The notes beneath the pieces are model-generated. The model made no database searches, was not told the origin of the DNA, and worked only from the letters and a program-made list of their open reading frames with translations. Positions 12,937 to 19,908 of a DNA stretch of 19,966 bases are shown here, in pieces. Location: the NCBI GenBank assembly GCA_937958785.1, contig CALGMY010000168.1, positions 1 to 19,966 of the forward strand. Reading direction: 5' to 3'. The position numbers were made by a program, and so were the translations under genes. Within the stretch, counting starts at the first letter, position 1; the number at the start of each line of letters is the position of its first letter. The DNA comes from an uncultured Gammaproteobacteria bacterium. GTDB lineage: Bacteria; Pseudomonadota; Gammaproteobacteria; Steroidobacterales; GCA-2729495.

Positions 12937-15736
12937 CCGTCACCTCGGCCTGCTGCTCCTGGCGCTGGCCTTTGCCGCGCCACCCCTGCACGCGGCCGAT
13001 GGTGTCGAGCCGGCGGCCTGGCGCCGCACCCTGGAGCGTATCGCCCCGTCCGTCGTGTCCATCCAGGTCGACGGCACCCGGGCTTTCGACACCGAGTGGA
13101 ACGAGTCGGGCCAGGCCACTGGCTTCGTGGTGGATGCGGAGCGCGGGCTCGTGCTCACCAATCGCCATGTCGTCACCGCCGGCCCGGTCCGCGCCTATGG
13201 GCTGTTCAACAACCAGGAGGAGGTGGAGCTCTTCCCCGTGTACCGGGATCCGGTCCACGACTTCGGCGTCTACCGGTACGACCCCGCCGCCCTGAAGTAC
13301 ATCTGGCCCCGGGCGCTGCCGCTCTACGCGGCAGGCGCCGATCTCGGCCGGGACATCCGCGTGGTCGGCAACGATGCCGGCGAGCAGCTGTCCATCCTGT
13401 CGGGCACGCTGGCCCGGCTGCGCCGTGAGGCCCCTGACTACGGCCGCGGCAAGTACAACGACTTCAACACCTTCTACCTGCAGGCGGCATCCGGCACGTC
13501 GGGCGGGTCGTCGGGCTCCCCCGTCATCGACATCGAGGGCCGGGTCATCGCCTTGAACGCGGGGGCCAGCAACCAGGCGGCATCCAGCTTCTTTCTCCCC
13601 CTCGACCGGGTGCAGCGGGCCCTCGCGCTGCTCCGGGCCGGGCAGCCCGTGACCCGCGGGACCCTGGGCACGATCTTCCGCTACACCGCCTACGACGAGC
13701 TGCGCCGGCTCGGCCTCCGGGACGGGAGCGAGCGCCGGGTCCGGGAGCGTTTCCCCGACGGCATCGGGATGCTGGTGGTGGGGGAGGTTCTGCCGGGTAG
13801 TGCCGCCGACGGCAAGCTGCAGGTGGGTGACGTGCTCGTGCAGGTCAACGGCGAGTACCTTACGGAATTCGTGCCGCTCGCGGCCGTGCTCGACGACCGG
13901 GTCGGGAGGCCCGTGGAGGTGATGGTGGAGCGCGGGGGCAGTCCCCAGTACTTCACGCTCACCGTGCAGGACCTGGACTCCCTCAACCCGGACGAATACG
14001 TCCAGTTCGGCGACGCGATCATCAACCGCCTGTCCTACCAGCAGGCGCGCCACTTCAACCGGGCCGCCGAAGGCCTCTACATCGCCAACCCGGGCTTCGT
14101 GTTCGCCGCCGCGGGCATCCCGCGAGGCAGCGTCATCGTGGCCCTGGACGGCGAGCCCGTGGCCACCCTCGACGACCTGGAGCGGCTGCTGGCATCCAAG
14201 GCGGACCAGCAGCGCTTCACGGTGCGCTACATCAGCGCCGACGAGCCCGGTTCCAGCAAGGTCCGGGTGGCCCGCATGGACCGCCGCTGGTTCCCCGCCG
14301 TCCGCTGCCGCCGGAACGATGCCCTCGGCGAGTGGCCCTGCCGCGCGCTCGCGGCCGGCCCGGACCCGGCACCTCCGGAAGGGGGCCTCGCACGGTTCGT
14401 TGACCAGCCGGACGCGCGCCTGCGCAAGATCGCCCCGTCCCTGGTCCTCGTGAATTTCGACATGCCCTACACGGTGTCCGGCGTATCCGAGCAGCACTAC
14501 TACGGCACCGGGCTGGTGGTGGACGCGGAGCGGGGCTACGTGGCCGTCGACCGCAATACCATCCCTGAGGCGGTGGGCGATGTCCGCATCACCTTCGGCG
14601 GCTCGCTGGAGGTCCCGGCCCGCGTCGTCTACCTGCACCCGTTGCATAACCTGGCGCTGGTGGCCTACGACCCGGCGCTGATCGGCGCCTCCCCCGTGGC
14701 TGCCGCCCGCCTTGCGAGCCGCCTGCCTGAGCCCGGGGAGCCTCTCTGGGTCGCCGGCCTCAAGGGCGGGGAAAAGCTGGCGTCCCAGTCGACCACTTTC
14801 GCGTCCCTGGAACCGGTGGCCTACCCGCTCTCCCGCACCATGCGCTTCCGGGAGTCGAACCTGGAGACCCTGGACCTGGTCAGCGGTCCTCGCAACCTGG
14901 ATGGCGTCGTCCTGAACCGCAAGGGGGAGGTGGCTGCGCTCTGGTCGAGCTTCGCCTGGCAGGGGGCCGGCGACCTGCGCCAGGAAAACCGGGGCATGCC
15001 AGTCGAGTACGTGCGGGAAATGCTGGACGCGGTCGACACGGGTGGTGCCCTCAGGTCGCTGGAGGTCGAATGGAGCCAGCTGCCGCTCGCCACCGCCCGG
15101 CGCCTCGGCCTCGACGACGACTGGGCGCTGCGGATTGGCGACCACGACCCGGAGCGGCAGCGGATCCTGTCCGTCACCCGCACGGTGGCCGGCAGCCCGG
15201 CGGCCGGCGCCTTCCAGCCCGGCGACCTGCTGCTCACCATCGATGGCGAGCCCGCCACCCGCTTCAGGGAAGTCGAGATCCGGGTCCAGAAGCCCGCGGT
15301 GACCGTCCAGGTGCTGCGGGACGGTGCCGTGCTGTCCCTCGATGTGGCGACTGTGGCCCTGGACGGCTCGGGCGTGCGTCGCGTGGTGATGTGGGCGGGG
15401 GCGCTGCTGCAGGCGCCCTACCGGGACATGGCCGCCCAGAGGGCCGTCGAGCCCGTGGGCGTGTACGTATCCTATTTCGCGTTCGGATCGCCGGCGTCCC
15501 GCTACGGGCTCTATGCCGGCCGGCGCATCACCCAGGTGGACGGGGTCGCCGTGGCCAACCTGGACGAGTTCCTGGCCATCGTGCGCCGGAAGCGCAACCG
15601 GGAGGCCGTGCGCCTGACGACCATCACCTGGAACAACCAGCTGGAAGTGCTGACCCTGAAGCTGGACGACACCTACTGGCCGGCGTGGGAAGTATCGTGG
15701 CAGGACGGCGCCTGGCGCCGCACGGACCTGCCCTGA
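12920..15736 (+). CDS. Large periplasmic HtrA/Nma111-like double serine protease with PDZ domains
   Basis: The 938-residue product has a signal peptide (hydrophobic 9-20, likely cleavage after LHA at 23-25). A first trypsin-like domain (about 35-240) has an intact triad: H83 (TNRHVV), D114 (VHDFGVYRYD) and S198 (GGSSGSP). PDZ domains follow at about 280-350 (VLPGSAADGKLQVGDVLVQVNGE) and 385-440. A second trypsin-like domain (about 500-705) lacks the triad: DRNTI at the His site, HNLALVAYD at the Asp site and SGPRNLDGVV at the Ser site. Two more PDZ-like segments lie at about 745-805 and 840-915. This twin-domain layout is that of yeast Nma111 and its bacterial relatives. A role in envelope protein quality control is inferred. 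The ATG overlaps the kinase gene by 17 bases. Confidence 0.88.
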   Translation: MSSGSSRHLGLLLLALAFAAPPLHAADGVEPAAWRRTLERIAPSVVSIQVDGTRAFDTEWNESGQATGFVVDAERGLVLTNRHVVTAGPVRAYGLFNNQEEVELFPVYRDPVHDFGVYRYDPAALKYIWPRALPLYAAGADLGRDIRVVGNDAGEQLSILSGTLARLRREAPDYGRGKYNDFNTFYLQAASGTSGGSSGSPVIDIEGRVIALNAGASNQAASSFFLPLDRVQRALALLRAGQPVTRGTLGTIFRYTAYDELRRLGLRDGSERRVRERFPDGIGMLVVGEVLPGSAADGKLQVGDVLVQVNGEYLTEFVPLAAVLDDRVGRPVEVMVERGGSPQYFTLTVQDLDSLNPDEYVQFGDAIINRLSYQQARHFNRAAEGLYIANPGFVFAAAGIPRGSVIVALDGEPVATLDDLERLLASKADQQRFTVRYISADEPGSSKVRVARMDRRWFPAVRCRRNDALGEWPCRALAAGPDPAPPEGGLARFVDQPDARLRKIAPSLVLVNFDMPYTVSGVSEQHYYGTGLVVDAERGYVAVDRNTIPEAVGDVRITFGGSLEVPARVVYLHPLHNLALVAYDPALIGASPVAAARLASRLPEPGEPLWVAGLKGGEKLASQSTTFASLEPVAYPLSRTMRFRESNLETLDLVSGPRNLDGVVLNRKGEVAALWSSFAWQGAGDLRQENRGMPVEYVREMLDAVDTGGALRSLEVEWSQLPLATARRLGLDDDWALRIGDHDPERQRILSVTRTVAGSPAAGAFQPGDLLLTIDGEPATRFREVEIRVQKPAVTVQVLRDGAVLSLDVATVALDGSGVRRVVMWAGALLQAPYRDMAAQRAVEPVGVYVSYFAFGSPASRYGLYAGRRITQVDGVAVANLDEFLAIVRRKRNREAVRLTTITWNNQLEVLTLKLDDTYWPAWEVSWQDGAWRRTDLP

Positions 15737-15742
15737 CGGGCC

Positions 15743-15766
15743 GTGGGAGCGCCTTTCAGGCGCGAT
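15743..15766. repeat. REP-like palindrome at a convergent gene junction
   Basis: GTGGGAGCGCCTTTCAGGCGCGAT contains a perfect six-base-pair stem, GCGCCT (15749-15754) with AGGCGC (15758-15763), around TTC. The GTGGGAGCG head and CGCGAT tail match the general shape of repetitive extragenic palindromes of Pseudomonas and Xanthomonadales-type genomes (GTAGGAGCGnnTTCAnnCGCGAT). Only one copy is present here. It lies just past the protease stop and includes the last codons and stop of the opposing gene. It may also act as a bidirectional transcription barrier, although it has no T tract. Confidence 0.6.
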
Positions 15767-16352
15767 CCTGCACCCGCGCGCGCTGGGCCCCGACATCCAC
15801 CGGGGTGGCCGGGAAGGGCGCCGGCCCGGCCAGCGGATAGGCCGAAAAATTGAAATTGATGACGCAACGGGGCTTGCGCGCCGGCAGGTAGTGCGCGTGC
15901 ATCAGGCTGCCATCGAACAGCACGATGCGACCCTTCCTGGGCGCGACCTTGCGGAGGCCGGAGCGGGACTTGAGGATCGTCGCCCCGCTGGAATCGTTCA
16001 CGTAATAGACGATGGTGTAGTGCGCGTCCAGGCGGTCCACGTGATACGGCGTGTGCCGGAATTCGAAGGGCCGCGCCATCACCATGTTGGCTTTCATGCG
16101 GATGAGCGTCTCGTGGGGCAGCCCGAATTCCTTCAGGATCTGCTGGTAGCCCGGGTTGTTGACGCTGCCCTGGAAAAATAGGTTGTGCACGTGCATGGCA
16201 CACTCGACCTCGGACCAGTGCCGCTTGCCCTGCTGGGTGGTGGTGTTGTCCAGGAAGTACCAGGGGAAGAAGTTGCCGAACATGAGCTTCTCCACCTCGT
16301 CCGCCTGGGCGGGGGTGATGAAGTCGTCGCGCACCAGAAAATCAGCGGGCAT
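15756..16352 (-). CDS. Small 2OG-Fe(II) oxygenase-like protein
   Basis: This 198-residue cytoplasmic protein carries the jelly-roll signature of 2-oxoglutarate/iron dioxygenases: H104-x-D106 (YHVDRLDAHYTIVYYVND), a distal His at 152 or 154 (LFDGSLMHAHYL), and R162 in KPRCVINFNF for 2-oxoglutarate. The order matches small phage- and cyanobacterial-type oxygenases with the PYHVD...YYVNDS.G.T...FDG..H core. The substrate is unknown. GGAGG seven bases before the ATG and a TATAAT box support the start. The final residues (about QDRA) and stop are encoded within a REP-like repeat, so the C-terminal tail may be recent. It stands alone between the protease and a glycosyltransferase gene. Confidence 0.8.
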   Translation of the reverse strand: MPADFLVRDDFITPAQADEVEKLMFGNFFPWYFLDNTTTQQGKRHWSEVECAMHVHNLFFQGSVNNPGYQQILKEFGLPHETLIRMKANMVMARPFEFRHTPYHVDRLDAHYTIVYYVNDSSGATILKSRSGLRKVAPRKGRIVLFDGSLMHAHYLPARKPRCVINFNFSAYPLAGPAPFPATPVDVGAQRARVQDRA

Positions 16353-16375
16353 GGGCGTCCTCCAGGGAAGCCCCG

Positions 16376-16381
16376 ATTATA
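16376..16381 (-). promoter_or_regulatory. -10 box (TATAAT) for the 2OG oxygenase-like gene
   Basis: On the minus strand a perfect TATAAT lies upstream of the ATG, with a predicted +1 near 16369 and a leader of about 17 nt that contains the GGAGG ribosome site. No good -35 hexamer is visible at 16-18 bases. The 56-base gap to the upstream glycosyltransferase gene shows no clear terminator, so read-through is also possible. Confidence 0.5.
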
Positions 16382-16408
16382 GTGAGGGCAGGGCGCTTCC
16401 GGCCGGAC

Positions 16409-17323
16409 TTACTCACCAACGGAGAATGAGATGATCCCCGCCGCCACCAGCAACGCCAGGCGCAGTTCATGCGCCAGCTGGTGGCTCCAGAGCCCGCGCT
16501 TCACGATGCCCAGCGCCAGTTGCAGTCGCTCCCGCGGCGAGAGGGGCGCGCGGAACAGGGAAGCGAGGTGTCCTGCCAGCACCCGCCAGGTCGGGCAGAC
16601 GGCGCCGCCGGACCTGCGCGGGTCGTTGAACAGGCTGAGGGAGGCGGCGTCCTTGTGGGCGCGCATCGCCCGGGCCGGGTGCTCCCGGCGGAGGAACAGC
16701 ACCTCCGGCAGTTCGTGGAAGGGCCCGTGCAGTGCCAGCTCGCCGAACAACGTCATGTCGGACCACACGTAGTTGCCGTAGCGGGGCGTGAGCCCCAGGA
16801 CCGCGCGGCGCATGAGGCCGTAGTCCTCCACCATGATGTGGCTGCCGCACACGAAGCCCAGGAAGCGGGTGGCCACGTCCGGGCTGCCCAGGTCCAGGGG
16901 ATGGCGGTACTCGTGCATCGGCGCGCCGTTCTCGTCGATGAAGCGCGACCGGCTGAAGACGAGCACGACCTCCGGGTGCGCATCCAGGTGCTCCACGCAA
17001 CGCGTGAGGAATTCGGGCTCATAAACGTCGTCGTGGGCAGTCCACTTGAAGTACTCGCCCCGGGCAAGCTCGGCTGCCCAGTTGTGGTTGCGCACCGCGC
17101 CACCATTCCGGGGCGCGCGGTGGTAGTGGATGCGCGGTTCCCGGGCGGCGTAGTCGAGGCAGATGGCCCCGGTACCATCGGTCGAGGCGTTGTCGCAGAT
17201 GATGAGCTCGAAGTCCCGGAAGGTCTGGGCGAGCAGCGAATCGAGGGCCGCGGCCAGGTAGCGCTCGCCGTTGTAGACAGGGAGGCCCAGGCTGACCCGC
17301 GGGATGTGCGCGACGATGTCCAT
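16409..17323 (-). CDS. Family 2 glycosyltransferase
   Basis: The 304-residue GT-A fold transferase opens with RVSLGLPVYNGERYLAAALDSLLAQTF and ELIICDNASTDGTG (nucleotide-sugar site, about 40-52), followed by WTAHDDVYEPEFL with the metal-binding D98-D99. Such enzymes move a sugar from a nucleotide donor to an envelope or exopolysaccharide acceptor, but neither substrate can be named. The C-terminal part ends in a hydrophobic stretch (LRLALLVAAGIISF), possibly membrane-associated. No other polysaccharide genes are nearby, so it looks like an orphan. The ATG at 17323 is chosen; a TTG two codons upstream (17329) is an alternative, and neither has a well-spaced ribosome site. Confidence 0.85.
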   Translation of the reverse strand: MDIVAHIPRVSLGLPVYNGERYLAAALDSLLAQTFRDFELIICDNASTDGTGAICLDYAAREPRIHYHRAPRNGGAVRNHNWAAELARGEYFKWTAHDDVYEPEFLTRCVEHLDAHPEVVLVFSRSRFIDENGAPMHEYRHPLDLGSPDVATRFLGFVCGSHIMVEDYGLMRRAVLGLTPRYGNYVWSDMTLFGELALHGPFHELPEVLFLRREHPARAMRAHKDAASLSLFNDPRRSGGAVCPTWRVLAGHLASLFRAPLSPRERLQLALGIVKRGLWSHQLAHELRLALLVAAGIISFSVGE

Positions 17324-17427
17324 CCTCAAAGCCTAGGCCGGCCGCATCCGGGTGCCCGGAACTGGCTCACAGTCCCGCCGGCTGGCAGACTGGGAATGCC
17401 TCTCAGTCATGGTCGGGGTGCGGAGCA

Positions 17428-18183
17428 GTGTTCAGGGCCTGGCGCCGCCGCCGCATCCTTTCCCGGCAGTCGATTCCCGATGACCTCTGGGACGTCGCCT
17501 TCGCGGCCGTCCCGGCCCTTGCCTGGCTGGATCCGCCGGCACGACGGCGCCTGCGCGACCTCACGCTGCTCTTCCTGCACGAGAAATCCCTCGAGCCTGC
17601 CAGGGGCCTGACGCTCACCGACGCCATGCGCCTGCGCATCGCACTGCTTGCCTGCCAGCCGATCCTTGGCCTGGGACTCGACTGCTATGCGGCGTTTGGC
17701 TCAGTCATCGTGTACCCCGACGCCTTCGTCGTCCGGGACCGGGAGTACGTGGACGAGGATGGCGTCGTGCACCGGGGCGATGATGTGCTCACGGGGGAGG
17801 CCTGGGAGCAGGGGCCGGTGCTGGTGTCCTGGCCGGACGTGCAGGCGAGCGGCCAAGGGGAGGGGTACAACGTGGTGGCCCACGAGTTTGCCCACAAGCT
17901 CGACATGCTGGACGGCGCGGCCAACGGCTTCCCGCCGCTGCACGGGGGCATGGACCCGACGGCGTGGGAGGCCGCCTTCGACGCGGCCTACGACGACCTG
18001 TCGGCCCGGCTCGACCGGGGCGAAGAGCCCTGGATCGACCCCTATGCAGTGCAGGACCCGGCCGAGTTCTTCGCCGTGACGAGCGAGCTGTTCTTCGATG
18101 TGCCGGCCGACCTCAAGGCCGAGTACCCGGCGGTGTACGGACAGCTGGCGAGGTTCTACCGGCAGGACCCGGCCGGGACCTGA
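17428..18183 (+). CDS. mtfA: Zinc-dependent peptidase MtfA
   Basis: The 251-residue cytoplasmic protein matches MtfA (YeeI). It has the gluzincin motif VVAHEFAHKLDMLDG with H152, E153 and H156 and a downstream zinc ligand E213 in DPAEFFAV, the spacing known for E. coli MtfA (H149, H153, E212 as recalled). In E. coli MtfA binds the repressor Mlc and modulates the glucose phosphotransferase system; its aminopeptidase activity is weak. Here no pts genes are near, so the partner is unknown. The start is GTG with GGAG three bases before it. The 98 bases upstream, shared with the divergent glycosyltransferase, hold an inverted repeat TCCGGG-TG-CCCGGA (17347-17360) but no convincing promoter. Confidence 0.9.
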   Translation: MFRAWRRRRILSRQSIPDDLWDVAFAAVPALAWLDPPARRRLRDLTLLFLHEKSLEPARGLTLTDAMRLRIALLACQPILGLGLDCYAAFGSVIVYPDAFVVRDREYVDEDGVVHRGDDVLTGEAWEQGPVLVSWPDVQASGQGEGYNVVAHEFAHKLDMLDGAANGFPPLHGGMDPTAWEAAFDAAYDDLSARLDRGEEPWIDPYAVQDPAEFFAVTSELFFDVPADLKAEYPAVYGQLARFYRQDPAGT

Positions 18184-18294
18184 TCTACGGCTCCGCGAGC
18201 CCGGCAATGAGCAAGTTCGGCAGCCGCGCATCGTCCCAGTCCGGCGCTGCGAAGGGAGCCGAGTGCAGGACAGCCAGCAGCCACTTCAAGACCC

Positions 18295-18897
18295 TCAAGG
18301 CGCCACCAGCAGCGCCGTCAACGACTCCGCGAACAGTCGCTCGCCGTCCGGGTGGTCGGCGTACACGCGGAGCAGGGGAACCGCGGTGCGGGCCAGCACC
18401 CGGAAGCTGTAGTCCGCGCAGCCGCTGCGCAGTTGGCCACCGGCCGCCGCGCGCCCGAGAGCGGCCTTCATGGCTTCGGTGTAGGCGAGGTGCGGCGCGC
18501 GCAGGCGGGCGAAGGTGGCGGCGTCGATGCCCGGGATCAGGAGCAGCGCGTGGCGATGCCGCTGCCACAGGCCCTGGTAGAGGGCCACGAGGCCGGGCAC
18601 CACGGCGGCGGGCGGCTCGTCGGCGAGGCCCGCGAGCTCCCGCGTGCCTTCCGCGAACACGGGCTCCATGAGCGCCACCACCAGGTCGCTCTTGTTCCGG
18701 CAGTAGCTGTAGAACGTGCCCCGGGACACGCCCGCTGCCAGCAGTATCTGCTCCACGCTCACGGCCGCGACGCCCCGTTCGGCCATGAGCCGTCCCGCCG
18801 TGGCGAGGATCCGCTCCCAGACCTGGCCGCGCCGATCGAGTACGGCGGGGCGGGACACGGGGCTGCGGCGGCGGGGGCGGCGGACGGTGCGTGTCAT
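18295..18897 (-). CDS. TetR-family transcriptional regulator
   Basis: The 200-residue protein has the TetR N-terminal DNA-binding domain. RILATAGRLMAERGVAAVSV leads into the helix-turn-helix VEQILLAAGVSRGTFYSYCRNKSDL (about 49-72), followed by an all-helical ligand-binding domain with no close resemblance I can name. The N-terminal tail before the domain is strongly basic (RRPRRRSP). It is transcribed away from the membrane protein gene at 18960, and a perfect palindrome sits in the 62-base gap, so it probably represses itself and that operon. The ATG at 18897 is chosen because an upstream extension would cover the operator. No clear ribosome site precedes it. GTG at V14 is an alternative. 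The inducer is unknown. Confidence 0.9.
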   Translation of the reverse strand: MTRTVRRPRRRSPVSRPAVLDRRGQVWERILATAGRLMAERGVAAVSVEQILLAAGVSRGTFYSYCRNKSDLVVALMEPVFAEGTRELAGLADEPPAAVVPGLVALYQGLWQRHRHALLLIPGIDAATFARLRAPHLAYTEAMKAALGRAAAGGQLRSGCADYSFRVLARTAVPLLRVYADHPDGERLFAESLTALLVAP

Positions 18898-18899
18898 GC

Positions 18900-18928
18900 T
18901 TGTATTCTTATACAGGCCTGTATATTTT
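18900..18928 (+). promoter_or_regulatory. Putative promoter of the membrane-protein operon
   Basis: TTGTAT (18900-18905) and TATTTT (18923-18928) are 17 bases apart; TATATT at 18921 gives a 15-base spacing instead. The palindrome at 18909-18924 fills the spacer, the classical place for a TetR-type operator. Transcription would begin near 18935, leaving a short leader containing the GAGGAG ribosome site. Confidence 0.45.
18909..18924. promoter_or_regulatory. Perfect 16-base palindrome, probable TetR operator
   Basis: TATACAGGCCTGTATA equals its own reverse complement with no spacer. It lies between the divergent TetR and membrane-protein genes, 12 bases from the TetR ATG, in an AT-rich island unlike the surrounding GC-rich sequence. 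Size, symmetry and position fit a TetR-family dimer site controlling both directions. Confidence 0.72.
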
Positions 18929-18959
18929 TCATCCTTTACCTGCCGTGAGGAGCGCGCCC

Positions 18960-19907
18960 GTGGCCACTTCCCCCGCCCATGCCGGCACCGAGGCCGGCGG
19001 CTCCAAGCTCTGGCGTCCACCCTGGGTGGGCATCCTCACCTGCGTGCTGATGTTCGTAGGAGTGGGCGTCGGGCACGCCGTGATGACCTTCATCGAGGAC
19101 GGCCTGGGCCGCGATCTGACCTACCCGGTGTCCATCTTCCTGGGTCTCGGCGCCATGATCTGGCTGTGGTACGGCGTGAAGTCGAAGAGCGAGAGCTTCG
19201 CCACCTGGACCGGGTTCTTCACGGCCATCATCGTCTGGATGACGTGGGTGGAGTTCTTCTACATGTACTACGGGCGGAAGAACTTCGGAATGCTGCCCCG
19301 ATTGCACGAACCCGTCGTTGGGGCACCAACAGGGGAGCCGGAGTACATGATCATGGCCGCCACCATCGGCGTGCTGCTGACCATGTGCGGCTTCTACCTG
19401 TTCGACAAGGACACCCGGTGCAACATGTTCGTGTGGCTCCAGAACCGGATGGGCCTCCGGGCGGGCCTGGGACCGAGCACCAAGACGGCGAAGGATCGAA
19501 ACTACGCCATCATCACCTTCATGGAGACGTTCTACGTCACGTGGTTCGTATATGCGTGGAACCTCCTGATCTTCGACCCGTCCATCGTGGGGACCGGCCA
19601 GAGCGCCTTCCTGGCCGAGGCGGGCACCTGTGTCCTGTCCATCATCTGGGGTGGCTTCTGTTTCAGCCGCCTGGTGAAGTACCGGCGTACGTCGACCGCG
19701 CTGCGCTACGCGATCCCGACGGCGAACATCCTCTGGATCAACGCCGAGATCTTCTCCCACTGGGGCCTGCTCACGGAGGTGTGGGTGGAGCCCTACGAGT
19801 ACCTGCCGGAGGTCAGCCTGATCTGCGGCGCCTTCGCGGTGATGGCGGCGCTCATCGTCTACGCGCCGAAGAAGCCTTCCGAAACCGGCGAGCGGCAAGG
19901 GGACTGA
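18960..19907 (+). CDS. Uncharacterised eight-helix integral membrane protein
   Basis: I do not recognise this 315-residue protein. About eight hydrophobic helices are visible (roughly 22-46, 53-72, 80-104, 127-148, 182-206, 214-236, 248-275, 284-302), with short loops and charged ends. Acidic and histidine residues lie inside or at the edges of helices: H39, E46, E98, E129, E189, E220, E263, H267 and E273. This is unusual for a simple anchor and suggests a metal, quinone or proton site. A loop at 112-129 has LPRLHEPVVGAPTGEPEY. GTG with GAGGAG about eight bases upstream fixes the start; an in-frame extension would run through the operator. It is the first gene of a TetR-controlled operon and is followed after one base by an exported-protein gene. 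Confidence 0.8.
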   Translation: MATSPAHAGTEAGGSKLWRPPWVGILTCVLMFVGVGVGHAVMTFIEDGLGRDLTYPVSIFLGLGAMIWLWYGVKSKSESFATWTGFFTAIIVWMTWVEFFYMYYGRKNFGMLPRLHEPVVGAPTGEPEYMIMAATIGVLLTMCGFYLFDKDTRCNMFVWLQNRMGLRAGLGPSTKTAKDRNYAIITFMETFYVTWFVYAWNLLIFDPSIVGTGQSAFLAEAGTCVLSIIWGGFCFSRLVKYRRTSTALRYAIPTANILWINAEIFSHWGLLTEVWVEPYEYLPEVSLICGAFAVMAALIVYAPKKPSETGERQGD

Positions 19908-19908
19908 G

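Noticed and set aside
17336..17360. GGCCGGCC and TCCGGG-TG-CCCGGA palindromes between the glycosyltransferase gene and mtfA as an operator
   Set aside because: GC palindromes of this size are frequent in this base composition, and no promoter boxes surround them. They are mentioned under mtfA only.
17390..17412. CTGGCAGACTGGGAATGCC upstream of mtfA as a sigma54 promoter
   Set aside because: The GG and GC dinucleotides are 12 bases apart instead of the required 10, and the TGCA element is incomplete.
18189..18201. GGCTC-CGC-GAGCC hairpin as a terminator between mtfA and the TetR gene
   Set aside because: Only five base pairs with a three-base loop and no T tract on either strand; such hairpins are common by chance here. 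The 111-base convergent gap holds nothing else I can support.
18185..18300. A protein-like reading (LKWLLAVLHSAPF...) on the minus strand past the TetR stop, suggesting a frameshifted TetR C-terminus
   Set aside because: TetR already ends at the usual family length with an ordinary C-terminal helix, and long stop-free frames are expected in this GC-rich DNA. No start or ribosome site supports a separate gene.
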